Of a stretch of DNA of 64,000 bases, positions 1-9,163 are shown one piece after another (the first letter of the stretch is position 1; every line of letters begins with the position of its first letter). The translations under genes and the position numbers were made by a program. The notes under the pieces were generated by a model. It searched no databases. It was not told the origin of the DNA and worked only from the letters and a program-made list of their open reading frames with translations. The DNA lies in contig NZ_JACOFV010000002.1 of the NCBI RefSeq assembly GCF_014284255.1, positions 248,001-312,000 on the forward strand, written 5' to 3'. The stretch is from Cognatundibacterium jejuense (GTDB taxonomy: Bacteria > Pseudomonadota > Gammaproteobacteria > Burkholderiales > Burkholderiaceae_D).

Positions 1-1
1 G

Positions 2-3000
2 GCTGGCGGCAACAAAACGCTGCCAGATGGCAAAGAACTGATCTCGCAGCAAGATACTGGCAATCTTTTACGTCGCGGCACTGGCGAAGGTTATGCTGAA
101 GTAGATTTTGTCGGTAACGATGGTGTGCAGTATCGCGCCCGCTGGAGCGTCAGACGTTCGCGCAACAAAGCCAGCGGTAGCTTGCAACCAACCACCATGA
201 CACTGCATCAGCTACCTGAGCTGCTACCGATTGGCGGTAAGAAAACAGAAGTCAAAGAAGAAATCGTTAAACGTATAGGACTCAAGTTTGAACAATTTAC
301 GCGTGCAGTGTTATTAGCGCAAAATGAGTTCTCCAGCTTTCTAAAAGCGGATGACAACGAGCGTGGTGAATTGCTGCAAACCTTAACCGGTAGTGTGATT
401 TATGAAGAACTGTCAAAACGCGCATTTCAACGCGCCAAGGATGAGCGCGACGCGCTAGACCGTTTTCATTTGCGTCTGGCTGATAACAAACCACTCAATG
501 ACGAAGATCGCGAACAACTGAAAAAAGATATTCAGCTCGCATCAGAAAAATTGAAACAGCTTGATGCCTATGTGGAAGCAATCGATCTGCATTTGCGCTG
601 GCATCAGGATGCCATCAAACTTGCGCAGCAAGAACAATCAGCATCAGAGGCCGCACAACAGGCTGAACAAGCACAAACAGCCTGCGCTCCGCGTTATGCC
701 TTGTTGCAACAATTGGATGCGGTGCAGAGCGCACGCCCTATCGTCGCTGATCTCCAGCGTTTAAGTAACAACATTATCCAAGATACGGCGCGCATACAAA
801 GTACACACATACAGCTGGAAGAAATCAAACAGCAAGAAGCGTTAGCAAAAACTGCATTGCAAACTGCCGCAGAACAATTACAAGCAAGCGAACAAGTCCA
901 GGCAGATGCCGCAGGTGATCTGGACCAGGCAAAACTGCTTGACGCTAACATTGCACATTTGCAGCCGGTACATCAGACTTTGCAACAACAATTGGCGCAA
1001 GCAACCCAACAAACCGGACAAGCGAATGTCAGCTTTAACGATAAACAAGTCCTGGTAAAACAATGCGAGAAACGTGCGCAAAACGCACAGACGTGGTTGC
1101 AACAACATGCATCACTGCGAGTGTTGGCAGAACAATGGCCAGGTTGGGAGCGCCTGTTTAAACAAGCGGCGCAAAACCAACATGAACTTCAAACGCAACA
1201 GCAGCGCGTTGCACACTTTGATGAGTTCCAGCAAACACAGCAAGCGACGTTGGAACTACAGCAACGCACCTTCATTGACGCCCAAGAGCAACTTGATGCC
1301 GCAGAACTGCAACGGCAAACGTCAGCAAAGTTGTATGCAAGTATTGATCTTGCTGCGCTTCAACACGCAAAGCATAGCGCCGAACAACAACGCGATCAGA
1401 TTCATTCTGCCACGCAGCTAGTGCATCAAAGACACGAACACCAACAACGCGTAAATAAGTTACAAGCGCAGATAGCACAGTCAGACGAGGCAATCAAACA
1501 AGCGAACCGTGAGGCAGAGCAAGCGCAAACGCTGCTTCCGGCAGCAAGCGCCGCACAACAACAAGCGGAGCAAGCGCTCAAAGCTGCCGAACTAGCGTGC
1601 GCAGCAAACGTTGAAGCCTTGCGACATCAATTGCAAGACGATGCGCCTTGTCCGGTTTGTGGCGCAACTGAACACCCGTATGCGGCGGAACAACCGCAAT
1701 TACACGTGCTGCTAAAAACACTGCAAGAGCAAATGCACGCATGCCGGCAACAAGAGCAATATCATCGCGACCATTTGCATCAACATCAGACGATCGCCAA
1801 CCAACAAAGCCAATTACGCCAGCGCTTGCAGCAAGAAGCCGATGGCTTACTTCTTCAATGTCAGACACACGAGCAAGCATGGCGACAACACCCTTTGAAC
1901 CGGACCGCACAGAAAATCAAATTAGCGACAAGCGAGGCGATATTAGCGTGGTTTGAGCAATCCTTGATCGATGTTGATCAGCAACTGCAAACATTCAAAA
2001 ATAGCGAGACGCAGCACCAGCAAGCAATGCGTGCAAAAGATGCAGCGCAAGCCGCGTGGGATAAGTGTCAGATTTTTTTCACACAAACTAAAGAAGCACT
2101 GCAAGCGACGCAACTCGCCTTACAACACACACAAACGCAACGCGACCACGCTGCAACACAGGTGCTGAATGCACGACAAACCTTAGGTCATACGCTTGAT
2201 GAATTGGATGCCGCTTTTATCGTCCGCAACGCACATAGCGATGTCGAGGACAACGAAAACAATCTGCGCGATACCTGGCGTGATCTATGGCAGGCTGCAC
2301 CTCTGGCGTTTCAGCAAAATTGCGAACAACAAGCGCAACAATGGCATAGCCAACAGCATCATCTGCAACAGGCGAGTGAAGAACTGACAGCACTGCAATT
2401 AGCACTTAATACGCTCGCCAGCACCCAGCAACACGCGCAACAAGAGCAGCAACGCCTGAGCCATGAATTGCAAATATGTGTACAACAATTGCAAACACTT
2501 CAGCAACAACGTTTGCACTTATTTGAAGGTGAAACTGTCACCAACGTCATAGAAAAATTCAACGCGGCAATACAAACTGCAAAATCACAAGTAACGACAA
2601 ACACCGAACATCTGAGTACACAACAACAAGCACTGATTCGGTCAAATGAAGCTCTGGCACAAGCACAGCAACGACTCGCACAACATCAGCAAGAGCAAGG
2701 TCAGACGCAACAGCAGTTAAATCATTGGCTGCAACAACAGCATCAAAAAAATTCAGACAGTGTCCTGGATGAAACCGGATTAAACGCCTTGCTGCAGCAT
2801 AGCAATGAGTGGATTACTACTGAGCGTCATGCATTGCAAGTCATCGCTAATGCCAACCAGCATGCGCGCGCCGTGTGGCAAGAACGCCATCAGCAAAGCG
2901 TGGCACACCGTGAGCAATTACCAGCTGCCTTGCCCGCGAACATGGGCACTGATGGCGAAACGCTGGAAATTGCTACCGACGAAGAAAACAATACGATAGA

Positions 3001-3697
3001 TGTCTCTGAACGCTCCACAACGCAGAGTGATATGCTCAGTGTGTCTTCTCTGCAAGAACGCCGGGAGGTGTTAAGTCAGCGTCAGCAGCAAGCACAGGCA
3101 AGTCTGATTCAGCTACAAGCAAATATCAGGCAAGACGATCAACGCCGTATGCACGCTGCTGACCTGCTTGAAGACTTGCAAACACAAGAAAATCGTTACC
3201 GTGTCTGGGCGCAATTAAATGATTTGATCGGCGCTGCCGATGGTAAAAAATTCCGTAACTATGCGCAGCAATATACGCTCGACGTCTTGCTCGCTTATGC
3301 CAATCAACACCTGCATCAACTCGCCCGCCGCTACCGCCTGCAACGCATACAAGATAGCCTGGGGCTGATGGTCATCGATCAGGACATGGGCGATGAAAAC
3401 CGCTCGGTTCATTCCTTGTCCGGCGGTGAATCTTTCCTGGTTTCATTGGCACTTGCACTTGGACTCGCATCACTGTCAAGCAACCGCGTCAAAGTGGAAT
3501 CCCTGTTCATCGACGAAGGCTTCGGCAGCCTCGACGCCGACACCCTCAGAGTCGCCATGGACGCCCTCGACAGCCTGCAAGCCCAAGGCCGCAAAGTTGG
3601 CGTGATCTCGCATGTACAAGAAATGACGGAACGCATTGCGACCAAGATTATGGTGCAGAGAACGGCGGGGGGAAGAAGTGTGGTTAGCGTGGGGTAA
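2..3697 (+). CDS. sbcC: Exonuclease SbcCD subunit C, 5' end outside window
   Basis: Large subunit of the SbcCD nuclease, an SMC-like ATPase that works with SbcD to cleave hairpins and DNA ends. The frame is open from base 2, so the start and the Walker A loop lie upstream of the window; about 1231 residues are visible. The N-terminal part reads GYAEVDFVGNDG and RARWSVRRSRNKASG, typical of SbcC. Two very Gln/Ala-rich coiled-coil arms flank the zinc hook CPVCG near visible residue 549. The C-terminal ATPase half has the ABC signature HSLSGGESFLVSLALALGLA and the Walker B/D-loop SLFIDEGFGSLDADTL near residue 1170. With the missing N-terminus it would be longer than E. coli SbcC (1048 aa), the extra length lying in the arms. 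sbcD would be expected just upstream. Confidence 0.95.
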   Translation, partial: AGGNKTLPDGKELISQQDTGNLLRRGTGEGYAEVDFVGNDGVQYRARWSVRRSRNKASGSLQPTTMTLHQLPELLPIGGKKTEVKEEIVKRIGLKFEQFTRAVLLAQNEFSSFLKADDNERGELLQTLTGSVIYEELSKRAFQRAKDERDALDRFHLRLADNKPLNDEDREQLKKDIQLASEKLKQLDAYVEAIDLHLRWHQDAIKLAQQEQSASEAAQQAEQAQTACAPRYALLQQLDAVQSARPIVADLQRLSNNIIQDTARIQSTHIQLEEIKQQEALAKTALQTAAEQLQASEQVQADAAGDLDQAKLLDANIAHLQPVHQTLQQQLAQATQQTGQANVSFNDKQVLVKQCEKRAQNAQTWLQQHASLRVLAEQWPGWERLFKQAAQNQHELQTQQQRVAHFDEFQQTQQATLELQQRTFIDAQEQLDAAELQRQTSAKLYASIDLAALQHAKHSAEQQRDQIHSATQLVHQRHEHQQRVNKLQAQIAQSDEAIKQANREAEQAQTLLPAASAAQQQAEQALKAAELACAANVEALRHQLQDDAPCPVCGATEHPYAAEQPQLHVLLKTLQEQMHACRQQEQYHRDHLHQHQTIANQQSQLRQRLQQEADGLLLQCQTHEQAWRQHPLNRTAQKIKLATSEAILAWFEQSLIDVDQQLQTFKNSETQHQQAMRAKDAAQAAWDKCQIFFTQTKEALQATQLALQHTQTQRDHAATQVLNARQTLGHTLDELDAAFIVRNAHSDVEDNENNLRDTWRDLWQAAPLAFQQNCEQQAQQWHSQQHHLQQASEELTALQLALNTLASTQQHAQQEQQRLSHELQICVQQLQTLQQQRLHLFEGETVTNVIEKFNAAIQTAKSQVTTNTEHLSTQQQALIRSNEALAQAQQRLAQHQQEQGQTQQQLNHWLQQQHQKNSDSVLDETGLNALLQHSNEWITTERHALQVIANANQHARAVWQERHQQSVAHREQLPAALPANMGTDGETLEIATDEENNTIDVSERSTTQSDMLSVSSLQERREVLSQRQQQAQASLIQLQANIRQDDQRRMHAADLLEDLQTQENRYRVWAQLNDLIGAADGKKFRNYAQQYTLDVLLAYANQHLHQLARRYRLQRIQDSLGLMVIDQDMGDENRSVHSLSGGESFLVSLALALGLASLSSNRVKVESLFIDEGFGSLDADTLRVAMDALDSLQAQGRKVGVISHVQEMTERIATKIMVQRTAGGRSVVSVG

Positions 3698-3797
3698 CAA
3701 GAGTTCACAAACGTTTTAGGTATCAGAAAAAACAACCTATGCATAAAAAATCAGTCAGCATTAAAATACCAACAGCTTAAATTATCAGGAATCCAGC

Positions 3798-4115
3798 ATG
3801 CAATTTAATGAAGTTTTATCCGCCCTGCCAGAGATCAACCATCTGGCGGCGATCGAATTATTTGATGGCGACACTTTGATAGCGAGGATCGACAACAAAC
3901 CAGGTTCAGCAGGAAGCGTGCGTGTCTATCATGCTTTAGCGCAGGAGTTTGAAGTGATCAATACTGCTGCGGCAGCGAAGGGATTGATCTTGTACGCGGA
4001 ACACACCGCTGACGCGATTGCGTTTCCGGGTAAGCATCCGAACATCGACCGCTTGCTGAGTGTCGAAGAGAATCAGCAATGGACGGTAAAGCTTATCCCT
4101 TTGGAACAAGCGTAA
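3798..4115 (+). CDS. DUF2322 family protein
   Basis: Small soluble protein of 105 residues with no signal peptide or membrane segment. It resembles the DUF2322 family of beta- and gammaproteobacteria: an ELFDGDTLIARIDNKPGSAGS block followed by VYHALAQEF, an AEHTADA block and a conserved HPNIDRLL segment near the C-terminus. Function is unknown. The ATG follows AGGAATCCAGC, a usable ribosome-binding site. It stands alone between sbcC and the convergent DUF885-like gene. The family name is from memory of its pattern and was not searched. Confidence 0.65.
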   Translation: MQFNEVLSALPEINHLAAIELFDGDTLIARIDNKPGSAGSVRVYHALAQEFEVINTAAAAKGLILYAEHTADAIAFPGKHPNIDRLLSVEENQQWTVKLIPLEQA

Positions 4116-4121
4116 TTTTGT

Positions 4122-4141
4122 AGGGCGGGTGCAAGCCGCCC
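4122..4141. terminator. Hairpin between convergent genes
   Basis: AGGGCGG, a 7-base loop and CCGCCCT form a perfect 7-bp GC-rich stem between the stop codons of the two convergent genes. There is no strong T-run on either side (the minus strand has ACAAAATT after it), so it is a weak terminator or a copy of a common intergenic GTAGGGCGG-type hairpin. Confidence 0.35.
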
Positions 4142-4152
4142 TGGCGTAACTC

Positions 4153-5361
4153 TTACACCATCATCGAAGCACTCTTAGGACTACGCAATAAATCCGTCAG
4201 CACTTGCCAACGTAAATCCTGATCTTGCGTACCTGCACGTCGCTCTATGTATGCCTGCACCACGTCTTGCCCCAAATTGTAGTTAATGACATAGGAGCGC
4301 AGATTTTCGATAAAGCGCACACGTTGTTCTGAGCGTTCAGCATCCGATAGACTGTATTTCATCAACATGGCAATCGCTGTTTCACGATCTATTTCACCAT
4401 CAAGGTATTGCTTGGCGACCATGTTCCCGGCATAAGATAATTTTTGCAGCACCGCCTGAATTTCATAATAGCGCTCGGCTTTATCAGGATCGATTCCCGC
4501 TAAAGGAAACAAAACCTGCTTCTCAAATTTCATACGTTCGGCATGCGGGAAAGCGACTTCGATTCCGTAATTGGCGCTACCCTCGGCGAGGAAAGACATG
4601 GGTGAATATAAAGGTGAAATTGCATATTCAATCCAGGCTTTTTCTTTCACTAATTCATTCTCGATCAATACATTAAACACGTGATGCCCCGGATAAGCCT
4701 CATGGCTGGCCAGATCAATCGCACGACTGATAAACATCGGAAAATCGGTATTCACTTCGATCAGACTATGGCTATTGCCTTTGTACCAGTTGTAAGCGCT
4801 CCAGACTTTATCGGTCACGTATTCAATCTGAAAACTTTCATGCTCAGGCAAAGCGATATATTTTCTGGTGCGGGCACGTGCTTCGTTAATCGCTGCGGTA
4901 AAGACAGCATCGAGTTTTTCACGCGGGATTTCGAAATCTTTATTGTAGGCAGACAACCGTGGATTCAGTTCTCCGCTGCCGGGCAATAAATCATTTAACT
5001 GTGCCAGCGTCAAATCCAGATCTGCCGGAGTCAGATGGGGTGACACGGCATCATACAAAGCTTTGGTCTCATCATCGAAAGCCAGCGTATGTCCTGCCAA
5101 ACGACCCACATGGGCGCATACGGCACGCAGTTGCAAAATCAAAAACGCTTGTCGTTCAACCTGGTCAGCGGGAGCGGCAGGTAAATTTTTTGCTTGTTCC
5201 AACAACTCATCGGCGTGCGCTTGCAATTCAACAAGTGGCTTCTGAGTCATTTGCTCACGCCATTCTGCAGGGCCGATATAGGCATCGACGTAGCTGTCGT
5301 CATGTTGGCCAACAGCAAGCACCAGCTTGACGTAGGCTTCGGCGATTTGATTTAAATTCAT
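4153..5361 (-). CDS. DUF885-like putative metallopeptidase
   Basis: 402-residue cytoplasmic protein (no signal peptide). The central motif SHEAYPGHH (about residue 222-230) followed by FLAEGSANYG about 35 residues later is the signature of DUF885 proteins, which are thought to be zinc peptidases: HExxxxHH plus a downstream Glu. DUF885 proteins are usually about 550-600 residues, often with a signal peptide, so this is a short cytoplasmic version. The ATG at 5361 follows AAGGT, a reasonable ribosome-binding site. Substrate unknown. The family match rests on this motif; peptidase activity is inferred from the family. Confidence 0.6.
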   Translation of the reverse strand: MNLNQIAEAYVKLVLAVGQHDDSYVDAYIGPAEWREQMTQKPLVELQAHADELLEQAKNLPAAPADQVERQAFLILQLRAVCAHVGRLAGHTLAFDDETKALYDAVSPHLTPADLDLTLAQLNDLLPGSGELNPRLSAYNKDFEIPREKLDAVFTAAINEARARTRKYIALPEHESFQIEYVTDKVWSAYNWYKGNSHSLIEVNTDFPMFISRAIDLASHEAYPGHHVFNVLIENELVKEKAWIEYAISPLYSPMSFLAEGSANYGIEVAFPHAERMKFEKQVLFPLAGIDPDKAERYYEIQAVLQKLSYAGNMVAKQYLDGEIDRETAIAMLMKYSLSDAERSEQRVRFIENLRSYVINYNLGQDVVQAYIERRAGTQDQDLRWQVLTDLLRSPKSASMMV

Positions 5362-5597
5362 ACCTTGCTCGTTTCAGTTTTTTTGATAAATTGAATGGGA
5401 AGAATCGTTCTCAACAGTAAGCACAAATCTTAAAAAGATACTCAAAGTCGTAAGCATATACCATTAGGCTGGTAGCGAGTAAATGTAGGCAGCAGCACCG
5501 ATTGAACCGAACACATATTGCTTTATTTTTGCATACGGCGTCTAATTCGGCTTTCGGGTTTGCGTGGGCAAGCCTTTACTTTTTCGACAGATGACAC

Positions 5598-5918
5598 ATG
5601 ATAGATGCTTTAATTTCAGGAAGAATGTACGGTCGCGCTGATGAGCGTAGCGGACAAGGTGGTTCATTGTATGTGACATGCAAAGTACGCGCCACCACCG
5701 ACGAAGGCGATACGCTGATGTGCAATGTGATTGCTTTTAACGATAACGTTCGTAACACCTTGCTCGCTTTAGAAGATGGCGAAAGCGTAGCACTCTCAGG
5801 CGCACTGACACCAAAAGTGTGGACCGATAAACAAGGGAAGACAAGACCTGCCGTTGACTTAATCGCGCATGCAGTGTTGACGAGTCATTTGACACAAAGA
5901 GAAACGGACTTCGAATAA
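5598..5918 (+). CDS. SSB-like single-stranded DNA-binding OB-fold protein
   Basis: 106 residues covering one OB-fold similar to SSB: start MIDALISGRMYGRADER, then a central VTCKVRATTDEGDTLMCNVIAF strand pair, then GESVALSGALTPKVWTDKQG and a short tail. It lacks the long Gly/Gln-rich linker and acidic DDxxF-type tip that housekeeping SSB uses to recruit partners, so it is not the main SSB. Such short paralogues occur in several Burkholderiales; their role is not established. It is monocistronic and has no clear Shine-Dalgarno sequence. Confidence 0.65.
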   Translation: MIDALISGRMYGRADERSGQGGSLYVTCKVRATTDEGDTLMCNVIAFNDNVRNTLLALEDGESVALSGALTPKVWTDKQGKTRPAVDLIAHAVLTSHLTQRETDFE

Positions 5919-6422
5919 TCTCAAAGCCCGTTCTTCGTATTTGTTTTTCTTTACCTCTTTGATTCGTGTGGCTTTTAAGCAAAGACCGAGGCTGCATGCA
6001 AAATGTAAATTACGGCAAACCGTTACGCCCTTACTGCATAAACGCTGCACGCAAACTGAGTCGCTCATATTTGCATTTAGAAAATCTTCATATGCCGGTT
6101 CCAGTTTTATATACTGGCCGCAATGACTTGCTGATCGGTGTAGCCTGAAATTGATGGGGACTTAATTTTCAGAGGAGAGAATTCAGTTTTTTTTACTTTA
6201 TTTATCAAAAATAAAACACGGTAAAACAATACGCAGAAAAATACGAAAAAGAATAATTGAAGTCTAGTTCCGATCGCACATTATTTAACCTTATTTCATA
6301 TAAATAGCATTATTAAAATGCTCCTCATTATAGATGTAAAAATTTATTTAAAATCCAGAAAAATTAGTTGACCGCAGTAAATCTCAGGAGGACACTTAGT
6401 ACCTCTTGCTGCGGGTAAAGCG
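5919..6422. other. 504-bp intergenic region, AT-rich
   Basis: Separates the SSB-like gene from the diguanylate cyclase. The first part holds an unrecognised 50-codon frame (5996-6148, preceded by GAGG), too weak to call as a gene. The rest is AT-rich with poly-A and poly-T tracts. A strong AGGAGG at 6386-6391 lies 31 bases before the ATG at 6423, too far to act as its ribosome-binding site directly. No terminator or known RNA motif was recognised. Confidence 0.4.
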
Positions 6423-8003
6423 ATGAGCATCTTACTTTCACCAGATATACGCACGGTCATTTTATTGCTATTTGCTGGCAACCTGCTAGCGATCGTGATG
6501 CTGAGTGCTTATCGCCGAAAAGAAGGTCTGGAGTTAGCTTACCGTCGTTATATCGCAGGAAAAATTTTTCAAGCACTCGCCTGGATGCTGATCGGTGCGC
6601 GAGGCACCATCCCTGACTGGCTATCGGCAGATGTTGGCAATGGCAGTCTGTACGTGGGATTTGCTTTTGAGGGGCTGGCTTTTGTCCTGCTGGAACGACG
6701 CGAAAAAAAGTTCACCCGTTTGTATGCCGCCGTGACCATCACGGGCATTTTCCTTTTTTCGATGTTTAGTACCACGCCAGCACTGAGAGTCGCACTTTCA
6801 TCAGCGTCCGTCGGATCAATTACCGCAATGACGGCGATATTGATGCTGTACTCAATACAGGCCTCTCGCTTACGTGTTCTGGTTGCATGTTTCTACATCG
6901 CCTTCAGTATCATGCTTGCCTGCCGCGTTGCTTATGCCGTTCTTTATCCCAATCAAATATCGGTATTTCAAAATGGGCCGATTCAGGCTTTCACCTACTT
7001 GATGACATTTGCATTTACCTTGGTTGGTGGTGCTGGTTTTTTATTGTTACTCAAGGAACAAAGCGATGATGCCCTCGCCATCGCAGTCAATGAATTGCAA
7101 ATCAGAGAAACCTTGCTCACCAATATTTTTAATACTTCAAGTGTCGCCATATTTTTGGCAAATGACGATGGCTATATCAGTATGGCCAATCAACGTATGG
7201 CAGAAATGTTTGGCCGCACGATAGATAGCTTGATCGGTAGCCCTTATTTAGACTGTGTTGCGGAAGCGCAAAAAGATGAAGCGCATGACCAACTACAAAA
7301 ATTACTCAGTAGTGAAATCTCTTTTCTCAAACTAGAGCGTGAATATAGTCGCCCTGACGGTAGTCATTTCTGGGGCCAGTTAACGGCCACTCACATGCAT
7401 GATGGTCAAAAAGTCGGGCATCAGTTAGTCGGTGTCATCGCCGATATCACGGATCTTAAATTAGCTGAAGTTAATATGCGGAAAATGGCGCATCACGATC
7501 CGCTCACCGGATTGGCCAATCGCGCCTTATTTTCTGATCGGCTACAACAAGCAATGATGGTTGCAAAGCGAGATCAGACCCGCTTCGCTTTACTGTATAT
7601 TGATCTGGATAAGTTCAAACTGGTCAATGATAGCTTTGGTCACCAAGTCGGTGACAAGTTATTGCAAGAAGTGGCTCTCCGAATATCTCGCTGCGTGCGT
7701 GACTCAGATATTGTGGCACGTGTTGGCGGTGATGAATTTGTCGTTTTGCTGCGGTCTGTGAACACAACTGAAAATGCTTTATTGGTAGCAGAAAAAGTAC
7801 GTATAAGCCATGCCAAAAACTTTAAAATCGAAGAGCATGACTTAGCTATTTCTTGCAGCATAGGCGTCGCTATGTACCCGGATGATGGTACGAGTGAAAC
7901 CGAACTGTCAGCAAAATCCGATGAAGCGATGTATAAAGCTAAACATGGTGGTCGTGATCAGGTTCAATTTGCTACTATCACAACTACCAACAATTCACTA
8001 TAG
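6423..8003 (+). CDS. Membrane diguanylate cyclase (N-terminal TM region, PAS, GGDEF)
   Basis: Makes cyclic di-GMP from two GTP. The first 215 or so residues are several hydrophobic helices, probably a membrane sensor region. A PAS domain follows at about 225-345 (ETLLTNIFNTSSVAIFLANDDG onward, with a PAC-like end VGVIADITDLK). The GGDEF domain at about 350-515 starts MAHHDPLTGLANRALF and carries an intact active site VGGDEF near residue 435. RDSD lies five residues before GGDEF and fits the RxxD product-inhibition site. There is no EAL domain. The signal sensed is unknown. It is convergent with bluB, 13 bp away. Confidence 0.92.
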   Translation: MSILLSPDIRTVILLLFAGNLLAIVMLSAYRRKEGLELAYRRYIAGKIFQALAWMLIGARGTIPDWLSADVGNGSLYVGFAFEGLAFVLLERREKKFTRLYAAVTITGIFLFSMFSTTPALRVALSSASVGSITAMTAILMLYSIQASRLRVLVACFYIAFSIMLACRVAYAVLYPNQISVFQNGPIQAFTYLMTFAFTLVGGAGFLLLLKEQSDDALAIAVNELQIRETLLTNIFNTSSVAIFLANDDGYISMANQRMAEMFGRTIDSLIGSPYLDCVAEAQKDEAHDQLQKLLSSEISFLKLEREYSRPDGSHFWGQLTATHMHDGQKVGHQLVGVIADITDLKLAEVNMRKMAHHDPLTGLANRALFSDRLQQAMMVAKRDQTRFALLYIDLDKFKLVNDSFGHQVGDKLLQEVALRISRCVRDSDIVARVGGDEFVVLLRSVNTTENALLVAEKVRISHAKNFKIEEHDLAISCSIGVAMYPDDGTSETELSAKSDEAMYKAKHGGRDQVQFATITTTNNSL

Positions 8004-8016
8004 TTCATCAACGAAT

Positions 8017-8793
8017 TCATTCTTTGGGTAATGGCATCGCGGCACGATTTGCAATGTCTTGCGCCGCCATCTGATCACGCTGCAAATGGGCAATCAAAGG
8101 CTGATTGGGATCGGCATTTCCCCATTGATCAAAATACACCAGCTCTTCAATCGGCAAACGCGGTAACCAGCCTTTGGTTTCCAGTTCCGGCTTGGGATAA
8201 AAATGGCTCACATAACCTACACACAAATAGGCAATCGGAACGATATGTTCTGGGATTCCCAGCGCTGCTTGCAATTCATGTTCATGAAAAATGCTGACCC
8301 AGCCTACCCCTAAACCTTCAGCGCGGGCAGCTAACCAGAGATTTTGAACAGCACAAACGCTGCTGTATAAATCCATCGTTTTCATATGCGTGCGTCCAAG
8401 CACCACGCTGCCAGTGCGTTCGCGGTCACAGGTAATACAAATGCCTATCGGCGCATCACGTATGCCCTCCAACTTTAGCTGTTGGTACGTATTGCGCTTT
8501 TCGCCTTCAAACATCGTCATTGCTTCGGCATTGGCTGATATATAAGCTTGCTGCACGCGGGTTTTGATTTCTTCCGATTTGATCAGTAAAAAATTCCATG
8601 GTTGCATAAACCCGACCGAGGGGGCGAAATGTGCCGCGGTCAAAATGCGGCTTAACACCGCATCATCAATGGTCGTGGGTAAAAACTGACTACGCACATC
8701 GCGTCTGGAAAAAATCGTGTGGTAGATCGCATCACGCGCTTCTTGCGAAAAGGTGTGAATATCCGAGGTGTCGGAAACTGGAGTTGTTTGCAT
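8017..8793 (-). CDS. bluB: 5,6-dimethylbenzimidazole synthase BluB
   Basis: Flavin-destroying enzyme that turns reduced FMN and oxygen into 5,6-dimethylbenzimidazole, the lower ligand of vitamin B12. The 258-residue nitroreductase-fold protein has the BluB-type blocks FSRRDVRSQFLP, AAHFAPSVGFMQPWNF and LYSSVCAVQNLWLAARAEGLGVGW. A cobalamin riboswitch precedes it on the same strand, which independently supports the B12 role. The ATG follows AGGGGAATTC, a good ribosome-binding site. No other cobalamin gene is in the window, so it is a lone bluB, as when a strain salvages cobinamide or keeps the rest of the pathway elsewhere. Confidence 0.92.
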   Translation of the reverse strand: MQTTPVSDTSDIHTFSQEARDAIYHTIFSRRDVRSQFLPTTIDDAVLSRILTAAHFAPSVGFMQPWNFLLIKSEEIKTRVQQAYISANAEAMTMFEGEKRNTYQQLKLEGIRDAPIGICITCDRERTGSVVLGRTHMKTMDLYSSVCAVQNLWLAARAEGLGVGWVSIFHEHELQAALGIPEHIVPIAYLCVGYVSHFYPKPELETKGWLPRLPIEELVYFDQWGNADPNQPLIAHLQRDQMAAQDIANRAAMPLPKE

Positions 8794-8850
8794 GAATTCC
8801 CCTAATGCAAATAAATTGGGGGCAGCCTGACCAAGCTCCCGGTGACATTT

Positions 8851-9015
8851 TCAGGCCGGTCTTCTGACTCAGATTCATTTGAGACTGGCACCTTCCCGCA
8901 CATTTTATGTCGCAGTGGCATTTTACCAATCACATCCTCTTTACAGCGTTGGGCACGTGACGGATTCACACCGTCTTCCCGATTCTCCCGACATGATTGC
9001 CAGGCACCTGAAGGG
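8851..9015 (-). promoter_or_regulatory. Cobalamin riboswitch upstream of bluB
   Basis: Read on the minus strand, the leader has the ordered elements of the B12 aptamer: AGGTGCCTGGCAA, then GGGAAGACGGTGTGAATCC with GTCACGTGCCC, the GCCACTGCG B12 box, GGGAAGGTGCCAG, and GACCGGCC closing the 3' side. Between it and the bluB ATG lies a possible hairpin (GGGAGC ... GCTGCCC, about 8822-8842) that could form the expression platform. Expected effect is repression when adenosylcobalamin is abundant. Confidence 0.9.
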
Positions 9016-9094
9016 ATGGATGATGCTGCTGAATGGCCCCGATTGTCAAGGCAATCATGGACTTACGCCATTTTTGAATAAACGGCATGAATAT

Positions 9095-9132
9095 AAAAAA
9101 AACCCGGATCAACAGGGGCGCGTTGATCCGGG
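9095..9132 (-). terminator. Rho-independent terminator of the TonB receptor gene
   Basis: A perfect 11-bp stem, CCCGGATCAAC with GTTGATCCGGG, around an 8-base loop. On the minus strand it is followed by a run of T residues. It lies 31 bp after the receptor stop codon and separates the receptor from the riboswitch, so bluB is not simply read through from the receptor. Confidence 0.9.
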
Positions 9133-9163
9133 AAAAGGGTGAGTACTCGATGATTAATTCAAA

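Noticed and set aside
1-3697. Several long frames inside sbcC on both strands
   Set aside because: They are shadows produced by the repetitive Gln/Ala coding sequence of the coiled coil.
5996-6148. 50-codon frame with GAGG before its ATG
   Set aside because: No recognisable family, poor context and AT-rich surroundings; not enough to call a gene.
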